From the NCBI RefSeq assembly GCF_900167015.1, contig NZ_FUXX01000014.1, positions 1-52,935 of the forward strand: a DNA stretch of 52,935 bases, in the 5' to 3' direction. Position 1 is the stretch's first letter. Each line of letters opens with the position of its first letter. This stretch comes from Succinivibrio dextrinosolvens DSM 3072 (GTDB taxonomy: Bacteria; Pseudomonadota; Gammaproteobacteria; Enterobacterales; Succinivibrionaceae). Position numbers and translations under genes: made by a program. This document shows positions 8,494 through 17,868 of this stretch, piece after piece. A model generated the notes under the pieces. That model did no database searches, was not told the origin of the DNA, and saw nothing but the letters and a program-made list of their open reading frames with translations.

Positions 8494-9519
8494 ATGAAAA
8501 CAAATTCATCTTTAATTGCAAAATTCTTTCTAGCTATAACTGCCGGCTGGCTATTGTCAGCCTGCAGCAGTTCAATGTTTGACAGCTCTGTTGATGCCAA
8601 CGGTAAAAAGGTTATTGTTCAGCAGCAGCCAACTGCAAAGGTAAAAAAGAAAAAAACAAAGAAGATTACCGCTGCAAAGCCAGAAACTGCTCTTGAGACA
8701 GAGGATGCAGATACCGAAGCTAAGAGTGAAGAAGTTGCAAAGGCCTTCTCTCAGGAAATACAGGCGGGTCAGGTAAAGCCTTATATTCCAGATCCATCAG
8801 ACAATGTCGGCAATGCGGAGAATGTTGGAACTCTGCTGCCAACAGTAAAGGCTCTTGAGGGCAAGGAAAACTCAAGTCCTCTATCAAAGATCACTGTTCA
8901 GGATGTTATTAAAGGAAACGTAAGTCTAAATAACATCGATGAAAAGGACGAAAACAGCGCAGATAAGGCCACTGCAGAATCTCAGGTAAATCTGCCACAG
9001 CCATATCTTCCAGCGCAAACCTCTCCACAGGATCTTCAGCCAATTGCACAGGTTGGAGAGACAATTGAGGTTTTAAATACAGATAACGATAATAATGTTG
9101 CAGCTCTTTCAGCAACTGCAAAATGTGATTCTGAAGCAGCATCAAATGCTACTCAGGTAGCCTATGATTTAGCAACCTCACAGGCTGATAGACTTAAGAA
9201 CGAGGATGGACCAATCTATATTGCCCCAACCATCGTGTCAGATTCTGTAAGTGACTGTGTAACCGATGTTTCAGGTGCAATCAATCAGTCATTAAAATCA
9301 AACGGACTTAAGACTGTTGTAGGAACCAGAGTTCATGTAGCTCAGAACACAGGTTCAGCTGCTGTTATTCCACCACTTATCAGAGCCTGCAAACAGACTG
9401 GAATTCCACTGCTGAATGTATCTGTAATCAGACATATCGGCCAGAAAACAGTTATCACAATCAGAAATATCCGTGTAAAAGACGGTATTACCCTGGTTCA
9501 GAATACCACTCAGCTCTGA
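8494..9519 (+). CDS. outer-membrane-type lipoprotein, possible LpoB-like PBP activator
   Basis: A lipoprotein signal is clear, with lipobox LSAC and the modified cysteine near residue 24. A basic patch (KVKKKKTKKITAAK) and a long disordered linker rich in E, A, S and Q run to about residue 215. The C-terminal 110 residues look folded (PIYIAPTIVSDSVSDCV, then IPLLNVSVIRHIGQKTVITI). In enteric bacteria hinT is followed by ycfL and lpoB. LpoB is a lipoprotein with a disordered spacer and a small folded domain that activates PBP1B. The shape and position fit, but I see no decisive LpoB motif, so this is an inference. A strong terminator follows at 9536. Confidence 0.6.
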   Translation: MKTNSSLIAKFFLAITAGWLLSACSSSMFDSSVDANGKKVIVQQQPTAKVKKKKTKKITAAKPETALETEDADTEAKSEEVAKAFSQEIQAGQVKPYIPDPSDNVGNAENVGTLLPTVKALEGKENSSPLSKITVQDVIKGNVSLNNIDEKDENSADKATAESQVNLPQPYLPAQTSPQDLQPIAQVGETIEVLNTDNDNNVAALSATAKCDSEAASNATQVAYDLATSQADRLKNEDGPIYIAPTIVSDSVSDCVTDVSGAINQSLKSNGLKTVVGTRVHVAQNTGSAAVIPPLIRACKQTGIPLLNVSVIRHIGQKTVITIRNIRVKDGITLVQNTTQL

Positions 9520-9535
9520 TTTTTACCCCATCACT

Positions 9536-9570
9536 AAAAACAGTGGACTTTGTTCCACTGTTTTTGTTTA
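9536..9570 (+). terminator. rho-independent terminator after hinT-lipoprotein pair
   Basis: A 12-bp perfect stem AAAAACAGTGGA / TCCACTGTTTTT with a 6-nt loop and a T-rich tail. It ends just before yheS. Confidence 0.9.
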
Positions 9571-9585
9571 TCAAGACTATAAAAA

Positions 9586-11508
9586 ATGATTCAGCTAAAT
9601 GACGTAACAATAATGAGAGGAAGCAAGTACCTTTTAGAAAATGCTTCCTGCAGTATTTTTCCTAACCAGAAAGTAGGTATTATCGGTCGTAACGGCTGTG
9701 GAAAATCTACATTATTCGCCGCCATCAAAGGAGAGGTTGCCCCAGAACTTGGAAACATATCCATTCCAAAGGGATTCAAAATCTCCTCTGTTTCTCAGCA
9801 GACTCCTTCTTTAGAGATCTCAGCCCTTGAATACGTTAAACAGGGTGACAAGGATCTGTGCGAGCTATTAAAGCAGAAAGAGCAGGCATATAAAGAAAAC
9901 AATGGTGAGAAGATCGCCTTAATTGAGGATAAGCTGGGTATCGCTGGAGCCTGGACCATTGACAGCAGAGCAAGGATTCTGCTGCACGGTCTTGGTTTTA
10001 GTGAAGAGGAAATGGATAAGAGTGTAAAGGAGTTCTCCGGTGGATGGAGAATGCGTCTGAACCTGGCTCAGGCTCTTATCTATCAGTCAGATGTTCTGCT
10101 TTTGGACGAACCAACAAACCATCTTGATCTGGATACTATCATCTTCCTAGAGAACTACCTGAAAAACTATGAAGGCACAGTTCTGTGTATTTCTCACGAT
10201 AGAGATTTCCTGGATACATTCTGCTCTCATATACTTCATTTTGAATCTTGCAAGCTTGTTTCCTATACCGGTAACTATTCTGATTACGAAAGACTAAGAG
10301 CTGAAAGAATCAGAAATGAGAAGGCTTCAAGAAAACGAGAGGAAGCTGCCCTTGCCCATATGCAGGACTTTGTGGAAAGATTCAGATACAAAGCCAGCAA
10401 AGCCAAGCAGGCTCAGAGTATGTTAAAGGCCATCGACAGACTGAAGCTTACCGCTGTTACAGCAGAGGAATCTCCTTACCATATCCAGTTTGCAGAGCCT
10501 GAGAGAACAGTGGATATTCTTGCAGATCTAAAGAATCTTGATGCCGGTTATTCAGAAAATGATGTCATTTTAAAAAACATCAATCTGATGCTTATCGCCG
10601 GTGACAGAATCGGTCTTTTAGGAAAGAACGGTCAGGGTAAGTCAACTCTTATCAAAACCTTGTGCAACGTGCTAAAGCCTGTACATGGAACTGTAACCTT
10701 AGGTAAGGGAATTAAAATCGGCTATTTCGCACAGCATGAGCTTGACCAGCTTTCAGGACAGATGAGCGGTCTTGACCATCTAAGAGCAATTGATCCAAAT
10801 GCCAAGGAAAAGGATTTAAGAACATTCCTGGGGTCATTCTCATTCAGCGGAGACAAGGCTACAGCCAAGGTTGAGACAATGTCCGGAGGTGAGCAGGCAA
10901 GACTTGCTCTTGCAATTGTTGCCTATCAGAAACCAAACCTGCTTCTGCTTGATGAGCCAACCAACCATCTTGATCTTGATATGCGTGAAGCACTGTCAAT
11001 TGCCCTTTCATCCTATCAGGGAGCTCTGATTTTAGTATCCCATGACAGACATCTTCTTGAGGCAATTGCAGATAAACTGTGGCTGATTGATAACGGCAAT
11101 GTTACAGAATTCAACGGGGATCTGAATGACTATCAGGAATTTTTAAATCAGAAGAACCGTGAATATAAAGAACAGCTTGCACAAAAAAAGGACAATTCTC
11201 TGAATCTTTCAGCTTCAGCCTCTTCATTTAAGACTAAAGAGCAGAAAAAACTTGAAGCCCAGAAACGACAGGCTTTAAGACCTCTGAAAAAAGAGATTGA
11301 ACAGCTTGAAAAGACTATGGAAAAGCTAAGAGCAGAGATCGCAAAAATCGATGAGACTCTCTCTGACAGCAGTCTTTATCAGACTCAGAAAGAAAAGGTT
11401 GAAGAGCTGTCAATTCAGCGTTCAGAATACAGCGAAAAGCTTGATGAAACAGAGCTTTGCTGGCTGACAAAACAGGAAGAACTTGAAAATGCTGAGGCAG
11501 AGATTTAA
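9586..11508 (+). CDS. yheS: ABC-F family ATPase YheS
   Basis: A soluble ABC-F protein with two ATP-binding domains. ABC-F proteins act at the ribosomal E site, and YheS is the least characterised of the four E. coli members. Walker A motifs are GRNGCGKST (about 36-44) and GKNGQGKST (about 347). Signatures are FSGGWRMRLNLAQ and MSGGEQARLALA, and both Walker B are LLLDEPTNHLDLD. The 640 residues, the start MIQLNDVTIMRGSKYLLENA and the charged C-terminal coiled coil fit YheS better than Uup or EttA. There is no clear Shine-Dalgarno site. It starts 21 nt after a terminator hairpin. Confidence 0.9.
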   Translation: MIQLNDVTIMRGSKYLLENASCSIFPNQKVGIIGRNGCGKSTLFAAIKGEVAPELGNISIPKGFKISSVSQQTPSLEISALEYVKQGDKDLCELLKQKEQAYKENNGEKIALIEDKLGIAGAWTIDSRARILLHGLGFSEEEMDKSVKEFSGGWRMRLNLAQALIYQSDVLLLDEPTNHLDLDTIIFLENYLKNYEGTVLCISHDRDFLDTFCSHILHFESCKLVSYTGNYSDYERLRAERIRNEKASRKREEAALAHMQDFVERFRYKASKAKQAQSMLKAIDRLKLTAVTAEESPYHIQFAEPERTVDILADLKNLDAGYSENDVILKNINLMLIAGDRIGLLGKNGQGKSTLIKTLCNVLKPVHGTVTLGKGIKIGYFAQHELDQLSGQMSGLDHLRAIDPNAKEKDLRTFLGSFSFSGDKATAKVETMSGGEQARLALAIVAYQKPNLLLLDEPTNHLDLDMREALSIALSSYQGALILVSHDRHLLEAIADKLWLIDNGNVTEFNGDLNDYQEFLNQKNREYKEQLAQKKDNSLNLSASASSFKTKEQKKLEAQKRQALRPLKKEIEQLEKTMEKLRAEIAKIDETLSDSSLYQTQKEKVEELSIQRSEYSEKLDETELCWLTKQEELENAEAEI

Positions 11509-11623
11509 AGCTGAAATTTCTTTGTTAAAACAGAAAAATTTTAGATAAAAATCTCAATTTTCAGTGTAAAATACATCACAATTTAATTCGTACCATAAAT
11601 CCAAGTATATTGAGGACATTTCA

Positions 11624-12541
11624 ATGAGCGTTTTGGTTCTAGGTCATAAGAATCCTGATACAGACTCTATCGTTTCAGCTATTTCATTTGCACACGTTTT
11701 AAATCAGCGTGGTATTCAGGCAACTGCAGTTGCTCAGGGTACTCCAGCACCTGAGACAGAGTTTGTTTTAAATAAATTCAATTTAAAGGCTCCAGAGGTT
11801 GTAACTTCTGTTGCATCAAAGGAACTTTATTTAGTTGATTATTCAGACTTAGCACAGGCTCCTGCTGATCTTAAGGATGCAAAGATCCTAGGTATCGTTG
11901 ATCACCACAAGCTAGGTGACGTAACCACCGATACTCCTCTAGAGTGCTGGATTCAGCCATACGGCTGTTCAAACACCATCATCAAGATGGTTGCAGATTA
12001 CTACAACGTAACTATTCCTGCTGATATTGCAGGCGCAATGTTATGTGCAATCCTTTCAGACACTGTTCTGTTCAAGAGCCCAACCTGCACCGAGTTCGAT
12101 AAGAAGGCAGCAAAGGAACTTGCTAAAATTGCTAACGTTTCTGATTTAGAAGCTTTAGGCATGGAAATGTTCAAGGCTAAGTCAAATCTGAATGCTTCTC
12201 CACGCGACCTTATCTTCCGTGACTTCAAGGATTTCGACATGGGCGGCAAGAAGATTGGTATCGGTCAGCTAGAGCTGATTTCATTATCAATGGTTACCCC
12301 AGAGTTAAAGGAATCATTAAAGAAAGAGCTTGCTGCTGTTAAGTCTGAAGGCAGACATTCAGCTGTTCTAGTTCTAACCGACATCATGAAGGAAGGTTCA
12401 GAGCTTCTATTAGTTTCTGATGAAGAGGACATCATCATCAACGCTTTAGGCACCCAGAAGTCAGACAATATCTGGATGCCAGGTGTTATGAGCCGTAAGA
12501 AGCAGGTTGTTCCTCCTCTACAGGGCGCTTTTAAGGCTTAA
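11624..12541 (+). CDS. ppaC: manganese-dependent inorganic pyrophosphatase (DHH family)
   Basis: A family II pyrophosphatase that hydrolyses PPi to phosphate in the cytoplasm with Mn or Co. The N-terminal GHKNPDTDSIVSAI supplies the first metal ligands, and VDHHKLGD is the DHH motif. A DHHA2 domain follows, with SRKKQVVP near the end (the substrate-binding SRKKQ). No CBS or DRTGG insertion is present. Length 305 is normal. GAGGA lies upstream and a terminator downstream, so it is probably a single-gene unit. Family II enzymes are less common than Ppa in gammaproteobacteria. Confidence 0.96.
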   Translation: MSVLVLGHKNPDTDSIVSAISFAHVLNQRGIQATAVAQGTPAPETEFVLNKFNLKAPEVVTSVASKELYLVDYSDLAQAPADLKDAKILGIVDHHKLGDVTTDTPLECWIQPYGCSNTIIKMVADYYNVTIPADIAGAMLCAILSDTVLFKSPTCTEFDKKAAKELAKIANVSDLEALGMEMFKAKSNLNASPRDLIFRDFKDFDMGGKKIGIGQLELISLSMVTPELKESLKKELAAVKSEGRHSAVLVLTDIMKEGSELLLVSDEEDIIINALGTQKSDNIWMPGVMSRKKQVVPPLQGAFKA

Positions 12542-12563
12542 TAACTTAAAAAATAAATATAAG

Positions 12564-12586
12564 GCCAGGATTTTATCCTGGCTTTT
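12564..12586 (+). terminator. rho-independent terminator of ppaC
   Basis: An 8-bp stem GCCAGGAT / ATCCTGGC with a 3-nt loop and TTTT tail, 23 nt after the ppaC stop. Confidence 0.88.
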
Positions 12587-12624
12587 GGCTATTCATATCA
12601 TAAAACTTAACGAATTATAAACGC

Positions 12625-13950
12625 ATGCGTAAATCACCTAAAATTGGTCTTGTTTCCCTAGGATGTGCAAAAAACCTTGTTGATGCACAGCGATTAACTT
12701 CTGTCCTGATTGCAATGGGATATGAAATTGAGAACGAATACAGTAAATGTGATGCTGTAATCGTCAATACCTGTGGCTTCATCGGACCTGCAGTTGAAGA
12801 ATCAATGCAGGCCATCGGTGAAGCTTTAAACTATTCAAGAAAGGTTATCGTCACTGGCTGTCTTGGAGCAAGAGCAAAGGTGATCCTGGATAAATATCCT
12901 CAGGTTGCTGCAGTTTATGGCCCTGGAATGAGAGCCACTGTTATTCGTGGAATCATCAGTCTGGTAGGAACACCTGATCCTTCAGCTGCTCAGTCAGTTA
13001 ACCCATCAGGTATTCTATTAACCCCTCCTCACTACGCTTATCTGAAGATTGCAGAAGGATGCAGACATCACTGCTCATTCTGTATCATTCCTTCACTGAG
13101 AGGACCATTACGTTCACGCTTTAGTGATGCCATCTACAATGAGGCATCAGATCTTGTAAGACGCGGAGTAAAGGAACTTCTTGTGATTGCTCAGGATTCT
13201 TCGGACTATGGAATGGATCTTAAAAAGAACAAGACTTCCCTATCAGCTCTGCTGCGTCAGTTAAGTGAGCTAAAACGCTGGATACGAGTGCACTATGTCT
13301 ACCCTTCAGATGAGGCTGACAGAGTTGTTGATTTAATGGGCGAAGGTCTGGTTCTGCCATACCTTGATGTTCCATTCCAGCACGTAAATCCAACAATTCT
13401 GCGTTCAATGAAGCGTCCAGGCAATATTGAAAAGACCCTTCGCTCAATTGAAAAATGGCGTAGCGTCTGTCCTGATATTGCAATCAGATCAACCTTCATT
13501 GCAGGATTCCCTGGCGAGACTGAAGAGCAGTTCAATGAGCTTTTAGACTTCATTAAAGAAGCTAAGCTGGACAGAGTCGGATGTTTCCCTTACTCAGATG
13601 TTGACGGTGCAACTGCTAACACCTACTTAAATCCGGTTGACGAACAGATTCGTGAAGAGAGAGCAGCAAGACTGATGGAACTTCAGGCAAAGATTTCATA
13701 TGACAAGCTTGAGGCAAGAGTCGGCAAGGAATATCAGGTTTTAATAGATTACGTTTCAGACGACGGCGTTGCTGTCGGTCGTTCCAAATACGAGTCTCCT
13801 GATATTGACGGTGTTATTTCTATTCCAAATACCAAGGATGTACAGGTTGGTGATTTGGTTAAGGCTGTTATCACTGGTCATGATGAACACGATATGGAAG
13901 CATCTCTGGTTGAAAAGACCACAGGCTCGATTTCATTTATAAAGAAATAA
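12625..13950 (+). CDS. rimO: ribosomal protein S12 methylthiotransferase RimO
   Basis: A radical-SAM enzyme that adds a methylthio group to the conserved aspartate of ribosomal protein S12. Domain order is UPF0004 ([37 protein letters not shown] with the three cluster cysteines), the radical-SAM core ([12 protein letters not shown], a CxxxCxxC motif), then a TRAM domain. The 441 residues match E. coli RimO. No strong ribosome-binding site is visible. It begins 38 nt after the ppaC terminator and may head a rimO-xpt-xanP transcript. Confidence 0.96.
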   Translation: MRKSPKIGLVSLGCAKNLVDAQRLTSVLIAMGYEIENEYSKCDAVIVNTCGFIGPAVEESMQAIGEALNYSRKVIVTGCLGARAKVILDKYPQVAAVYGPGMRATVIRGIISLVGTPDPSAAQSVNPSGILLTPPHYAYLKIAEGCRHHCSFCIIPSLRGPLRSRFSDAIYNEASDLVRRGVKELLVIAQDSSDYGMDLKKNKTSLSALLRQLSELKRWIRVHYVYPSDEADRVVDLMGEGLVLPYLDVPFQHVNPTILRSMKRPGNIEKTLRSIEKWRSVCPDIAIRSTFIAGFPGETEEQFNELLDFIKEAKLDRVGCFPYSDVDGATANTYLNPVDEQIREERAARLMELQAKISYDKLEARVGKEYQVLIDYVSDDGVAVGRSKYESPDIDGVISIPNTKDVQVGDLVKAVITGHDEHDMEASLVEKTTGSISFIKK

Positions 13951-13978
13951 TTGTTTTTACTTCTATAAGGACTTTTTT

Positions 13979-14572
13979 ATGTCAGATCACTACAAGCCAT
14001 TTGAACCATTGGTTAAGCGCATCAAAGAGGATGGCAAATGCCTGGACGGTGGAATACTGAAGGTTGACAGCTTTATCAATCATCAGATTGATCCTACCCT
14101 GCTTCAGGCTATGTCGATTGAGTTTGTTCGCAGATTTGCAACAAAGGAAATCAACAAGATCATCACCATTGAGGCATCTGGTATCGCACCTGCAATCATG
14201 GTTGGATTCCTACTGAATGTTCCTGTAGTGTTCGTCAAGAAAAAGAAGCCATCAACAATGACAGGAATGTATTCCACCGAAGTTTTCTCATTCACTAAGA
14301 ACAGATCATATACCGTATGCTGCTCTCAGGAATTTTTAAACGAAGGAGATAAGGTTCTGTTCATCGATGATTTCCTTGCAAACGGTAATGCTGCAAAAGG
14401 CATTATTGAGCTTGTAAAGCAGGCTAAAGCTGAGCTTGTAGGTATGGGCTTTATTGTTGAGAAATCATTCCAGTTAGGTGGCAGCTATCTGAGAAACGAA
14501 GGTTATCAGGTAGAGTCTCTAGCTATTATTGATAGTCTGGATAATTGTCAGATAAAGTTTAAAGAGAATTAA
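13979..14572 (+). CDS. xpt: xanthine phosphoribosyltransferase
   Basis: Converts xanthine and PRPP to XMP for purine salvage. The PRPP-binding loop is [16 protein letters not shown] (about 125-140). At 197 residues it resembles the Bacillus-type Xpt rather than the shorter E. coli Gpt. AAGGA lies 10 nt before the ATG. It sits 28 nt after rimO, leaving no room for a purine riboswitch, and 3 nt before the xanthine permease. Import and salvage are therefore coupled. Confidence 0.94.
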   Translation: MSDHYKPFEPLVKRIKEDGKCLDGGILKVDSFINHQIDPTLLQAMSIEFVRRFATKEINKIITIEASGIAPAIMVGFLLNVPVVFVKKKKPSTMTGMYSTEVFSFTKNRSYTVCCSQEFLNEGDKVLFIDDFLANGNAAKGIIELVKQAKAELVGMGFIVEKSFQLGGSYLRNEGYQVESLAIIDSLDNCQIKFKEN

Positions 14573-14575
14573 AAA

Positions 14576-15910
14576 ATGACCCAGAGCACCAAACCAGAGC
14601 TTTTTACATCGCAACTTATTTATAAGCTTGAGGATAGACCTCCTCTAAGAGATGCCATCTTTGCAGCCTTCCAGCATCTTCTGGCTATCTTCGTAGCAAT
14701 CATCACTCCGCCTCTGATTATTGCCAGTGCCCTTAAGCTTGATCTGGAAACTACAGGTTATCTGATTTCCATGTCTCTTCTGGCTTCAGGTATTTCAACA
14801 TTTATTCAGTGCAAAAAGGTTGGTCCTATCGGATGCGGCCTTTTGTGTATTCAGGGCACATCATTTTCATTCATCTCACCAATTATCGGTGCTGGACTGA
14901 ATGGTGGTCTTGCAGCAATATTCGGAGCAGTAATCTCTGGATCATTCATTGAAATGTTCATCAGTAGAGTACTTCGCTACACCAGACAGATTATTACTCC
15001 TTTAGTTTCAGGTATCGTAGTCTGCCTTATCGGTTTAAGTCTGATTAAAGTTGGTGTAATCGCCTGTGGTGGCGGTTTTGGAGCAAAAGCAGACGGAACC
15101 TTTGCTTCAGTTGAGAATATCTCTCTTGCAGCAATAGTTATTGTTACAATTCTGTTCTTTAACCGCAGTTCAAACCGTTACCTGAGAATGAGTTCTATCG
15201 TTCTAGGACTAATCATCGGCTTTGTAGTAGCTTACTTTATGGGCAGAGTTGATTTCTCTCAGATTGACAGCTTCGGTGGCTTCAACGTACCACATCCATT
15301 CAAGTATGGCCTTGCATTTGATCCAGGTGCAATCATCGGTCTTGGTATCGTTTATATGATCACCGCAATTGAGGCTTATGGCGATATCACTGCAAACTCT
15401 CTGATTTCAGGCCAGAAGATTGAAGGTTCAGAATTCCAAAAGAGATCATCTGGCGGTATTCTGGCAGATGGATTCAATTCAATGATCGCAGGCTGTCTAA
15501 ACTCATTCCCTAACTCAATCTTTGCACAGAACAACGGAATGATTCAGCTTACAGGTGTAGCTTCAAGATATGTTGGCTTCTTTATCGCAGGCTTCCTTGT
15601 AGTACTTGGTCTATTCCCTGCTGTAGGAAAGGTATTCTCTTTAATTCCTGATCCTGTATTAGGTGGAGCTACTCTTCTGATGTTCGGTACTGTAGCAGCT
15701 GCAGGTGTAAGAATTATTGCCTCACAGGAAATGAACAGAAAAGCTATTCTGGTTATGGCAGTAAGTTTCTCATTTGGTCTTGCAGTTGAATTTGAACCAG
15801 ATATCTTAAACTTCCTGCCAGATAACATTAAATCTCTGTTCACATCTGGAATTACTACAGGTGGTCTTGTAGCAATTATTTCAAACTTCATGATCAGAAT
15901 TAAAGAGTAA
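14576..15910 (+). CDS. xanP: xanthine/uric acid:cation symporter (NCS2 family)
   Basis: A nucleobase-cation symporter-2 permease in the inner membrane with about 14 hydrophobic segments. Family motifs include FQHLLAIFVAIITPPLI near the start, QGTSFSFI (about 99-106) and the central FDPGAIIGLGIVYMITAIEA. Length 444 fits XanP, UacT and PbuX. It starts 3 nt after xpt, so the substrate is most likely xanthine. The exact subtype (XanP or UacT) is not settled by eye. Confidence 0.85.
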   Translation: MTQSTKPELFTSQLIYKLEDRPPLRDAIFAAFQHLLAIFVAIITPPLIIASALKLDLETTGYLISMSLLASGISTFIQCKKVGPIGCGLLCIQGTSFSFISPIIGAGLNGGLAAIFGAVISGSFIEMFISRVLRYTRQIITPLVSGIVVCLIGLSLIKVGVIACGGGFGAKADGTFASVENISLAAIVIVTILFFNRSSNRYLRMSSIVLGLIIGFVVAYFMGRVDFSQIDSFGGFNVPHPFKYGLAFDPGAIIGLGIVYMITAIEAYGDITANSLISGQKIEGSEFQKRSSGGILADGFNSMIAGCLNSFPNSIFAQNNGMIQLTGVASRYVGFFIAGFLVVLGLFPAVGKVFSLIPDPVLGGATLLMFGTVAAAGVRIIASQEMNRKAILVMAVSFSFGLAVEFEPDILNFLPDNIKSLFTSGITTGGLVAIISNFMIRIKE

Positions 15911-15937
15911 GCAAAAAAGCTTACCCTAGACATTCAA

Positions 15938-15989
15938 AAAGACTTCATAACTGAGTCTTTCCTATTATTCTCGGGTGTTTCCCGAGAAT
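15938..15989 (+). terminator. two hairpins after xanP
   Basis: Hairpin 1 (15938-15960) is AAAGACT / AGTCTTT followed by TCCTATTATT. Hairpin 2 (15967-15989) is a perfect 9-bp stem ATTCTCGGG / CCCGAGAAT. Together they probably end the rimO-xpt-xanP transcript and insulate it from the convergent receptor gene. Confidence 0.7.
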
Positions 15990-15993
15990 ATCA

Positions 15994-16027
15994 TAAAAAA
16001 AATCAGAGATAATGCTACCTCTGATTT
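15994..16027 (-). terminator. rho-independent terminator of the chemotaxis receptor gene
   Basis: On the minus strand a 9-bp stem AAATCAGAG / CTCTGATTT is followed by an uninterrupted T-tract, 32 nt after the receptor stop codon. Confidence 0.9.
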
Positions 16028-16059
16028 CTCTGTTCATTTTAAATAAGGTATTAACGTTT

Positions 16060-17666
16060 CTATACGATAAACCTATCCACCATTGCCTTTAAGGAATTGA
16101 GGTTATCGACAGAAGAGTTAACTGTTCCCTGAGCAGCTCTTACATTCTCTGTCAGATTCTGAGATTCATTGGTAATACTCTGCATATTGGTTGAAATCTC
16201 AGAAGTTGCAGTTGTCTGCTGCTCAGCTGCAGTAGCGATCTGAGATATCTGAGTATTAACGGATGTAACATTCTCAATAATACTGGACAGTAATGATTCG
16301 ACTTCCTCAGTCTGGGTTGCCAGAACTCCCATCTGTTCAACAGAAGCAGCCATACTGTCATTAGCTGTATTAGCGTCATTCTGAATTTCAGTAACCATCT
16401 TGGTAATCTCTGAGGTCGAACCTGAGGTTCTAGATGCAAGAGAACGAACCTCATCGGCAACCACAGCAAAGCCCTTACCGGCTTCACCTGCACGAGCTGC
16501 CTCAATAGCAGCATTAAGAGCAAGAAGATTAGTCTGAGAAGCAATATCCTCAATAGTCTGGACAATAGTACCGATCTTCTGAGTCTGATCTACAAGACGA
16601 GCAACCAGTGAGGCTCCTTCTTAGATTTCTCAACCTGCTCTCGAATTGAATCAATAGTCTGATGTACCTTATCAACACCATCCTGAGTACTCTTGTTACT
16701 CTCATCTGCTGTAAGCGCAGCATTCTGACAGTTCTTTGCAATATCACCTGTTGTGGACACCATCTCGTCTGATGCAGCAGCAACAGTCATAGCTTTTGAC
16801 TCATTTGAACGGGCAGATTCATCAATAACCATTGTTATATCGTTGATTGAACCAAAATCATTTACAGCCTGACCAACTGAAGACTTAATCTTGCCTACAA
16901 GCTCATTAAGCTGAGTTCTCATCTGCTCAACTTCATCTAAAAGCTTACCAAATTCATCTTTTGATGTGGACTTGACTGGTTTTGAAAGATCTCCTTTTGC
17001 AATTGCTGAAGAAGCGATTAAGGCTGTACGCAGATTCTTAACTGTATAGTTTGAAACTATCATGGCAATCATGATAGCCAGCACCGTAGCACAGGCAGAT
17101 GCAACCAGAATTCCGTATATAGGTGTATACGATGTGTTCTCCTCAATTTTGGCAATACCATTTCCAATCTGAGTCTCAACAATAGTAGCGCAGGCTTTAT
17201 CTGCAGCAACCTTTAGTTTATGCATCTTCGCGAATGTACTCTGCATTCTGTCGAGATCCTGTGCTGCTAAAGCTGGGAGAAATTCGTTTCTATACAGGTT
17301 CTCGTATTCAGCAATTGAATTTTTGATGATTGCAGTCTGCTGTGGAGTAGTTCTGCCTCTTAGAGCTTTAACCTTGGTGGATACTGCAACAACCTTTTCT
17401 TCAATGTCTTTTAATAAACCCAGTGTATTGTTCTCAAGTTCCGCCTGAGACTCAAACAGGTCATTGTGCATGTTATCAATCATATCGCGAACAGTCGATA
17501 GAGTAACACGTCTTACGGCTAACACCTCATGAGCATAAGATGAGGCTGAGTTAAAATTCAGCATTATCAGTACTGACACAGTTGAAATGAGAATTGTGAA
17601 GATAATTACTACGGCAAAACCACCCATTACCTTTCCACGAACGGATAGTCTTTCAAAGAATCCCAT
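16060..17666 (-). pseudogene. methyl-accepting chemotaxis protein, one-base frameshift
   Basis: An inner-membrane chemoreceptor. The N-terminal part has membrane segment 1 (about residues 13-33), a four-helix-type periplasmic sensor, membrane segment 2 (about 184-206), a HAMP domain and the start of the signalling coiled coil. Reading stops after VEKSKK at about position 16590. The downstream frame resumes with [19 protein letters not shown] and continues through the receptor hairpin tip ([20 protein letters not shown]) to the stop at 16060. One base is missing near 16615-16620, probably AAA shortened to AA. Restoring it gives 535 residues, a normal size. AGGAG lies before the start. This is either a genuine lesion or a sequencing error. 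All key residues otherwise look intact, which suggests the lesion is recent or artefactual. Confidence 0.9.
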
Positions 17667-17835
17667 AAGATTTCTCCTAAAAACTTCAAACCTATCCTTG
17701 AGTATAAATTAGATTAAAAACAATGCATTAAAAAAGCAGGAGAATGATATTAAAAATGTGAATATTGAACAGCAAATTATATTAAACAATGACGCAGTTA
17801 AAAAAAAAGTTTAATACAGAAGGGAGAGGTAAACC

Positions 17836-17855
17836 GCGTTACTGAGATGTAACGC
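17836..17855 (-). terminator. hairpin after metallophosphoesterase gene
   Basis: A 7-bp perfect stem GCGTTAC / GTAACGC with a 6-nt loop, 13 nt after the stop codon. The following T-tract is weak. Confidence 0.5.
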
Positions 17856-17868
17856 AGATTAGTTTTGC

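Noticed and set aside
13951-13978. Purine riboswitch before xpt
   Set aside because: Only 28 nt separate rimO and xpt, too short for the aptamer, although xpt-permease pairs in Firmicutes often have one.
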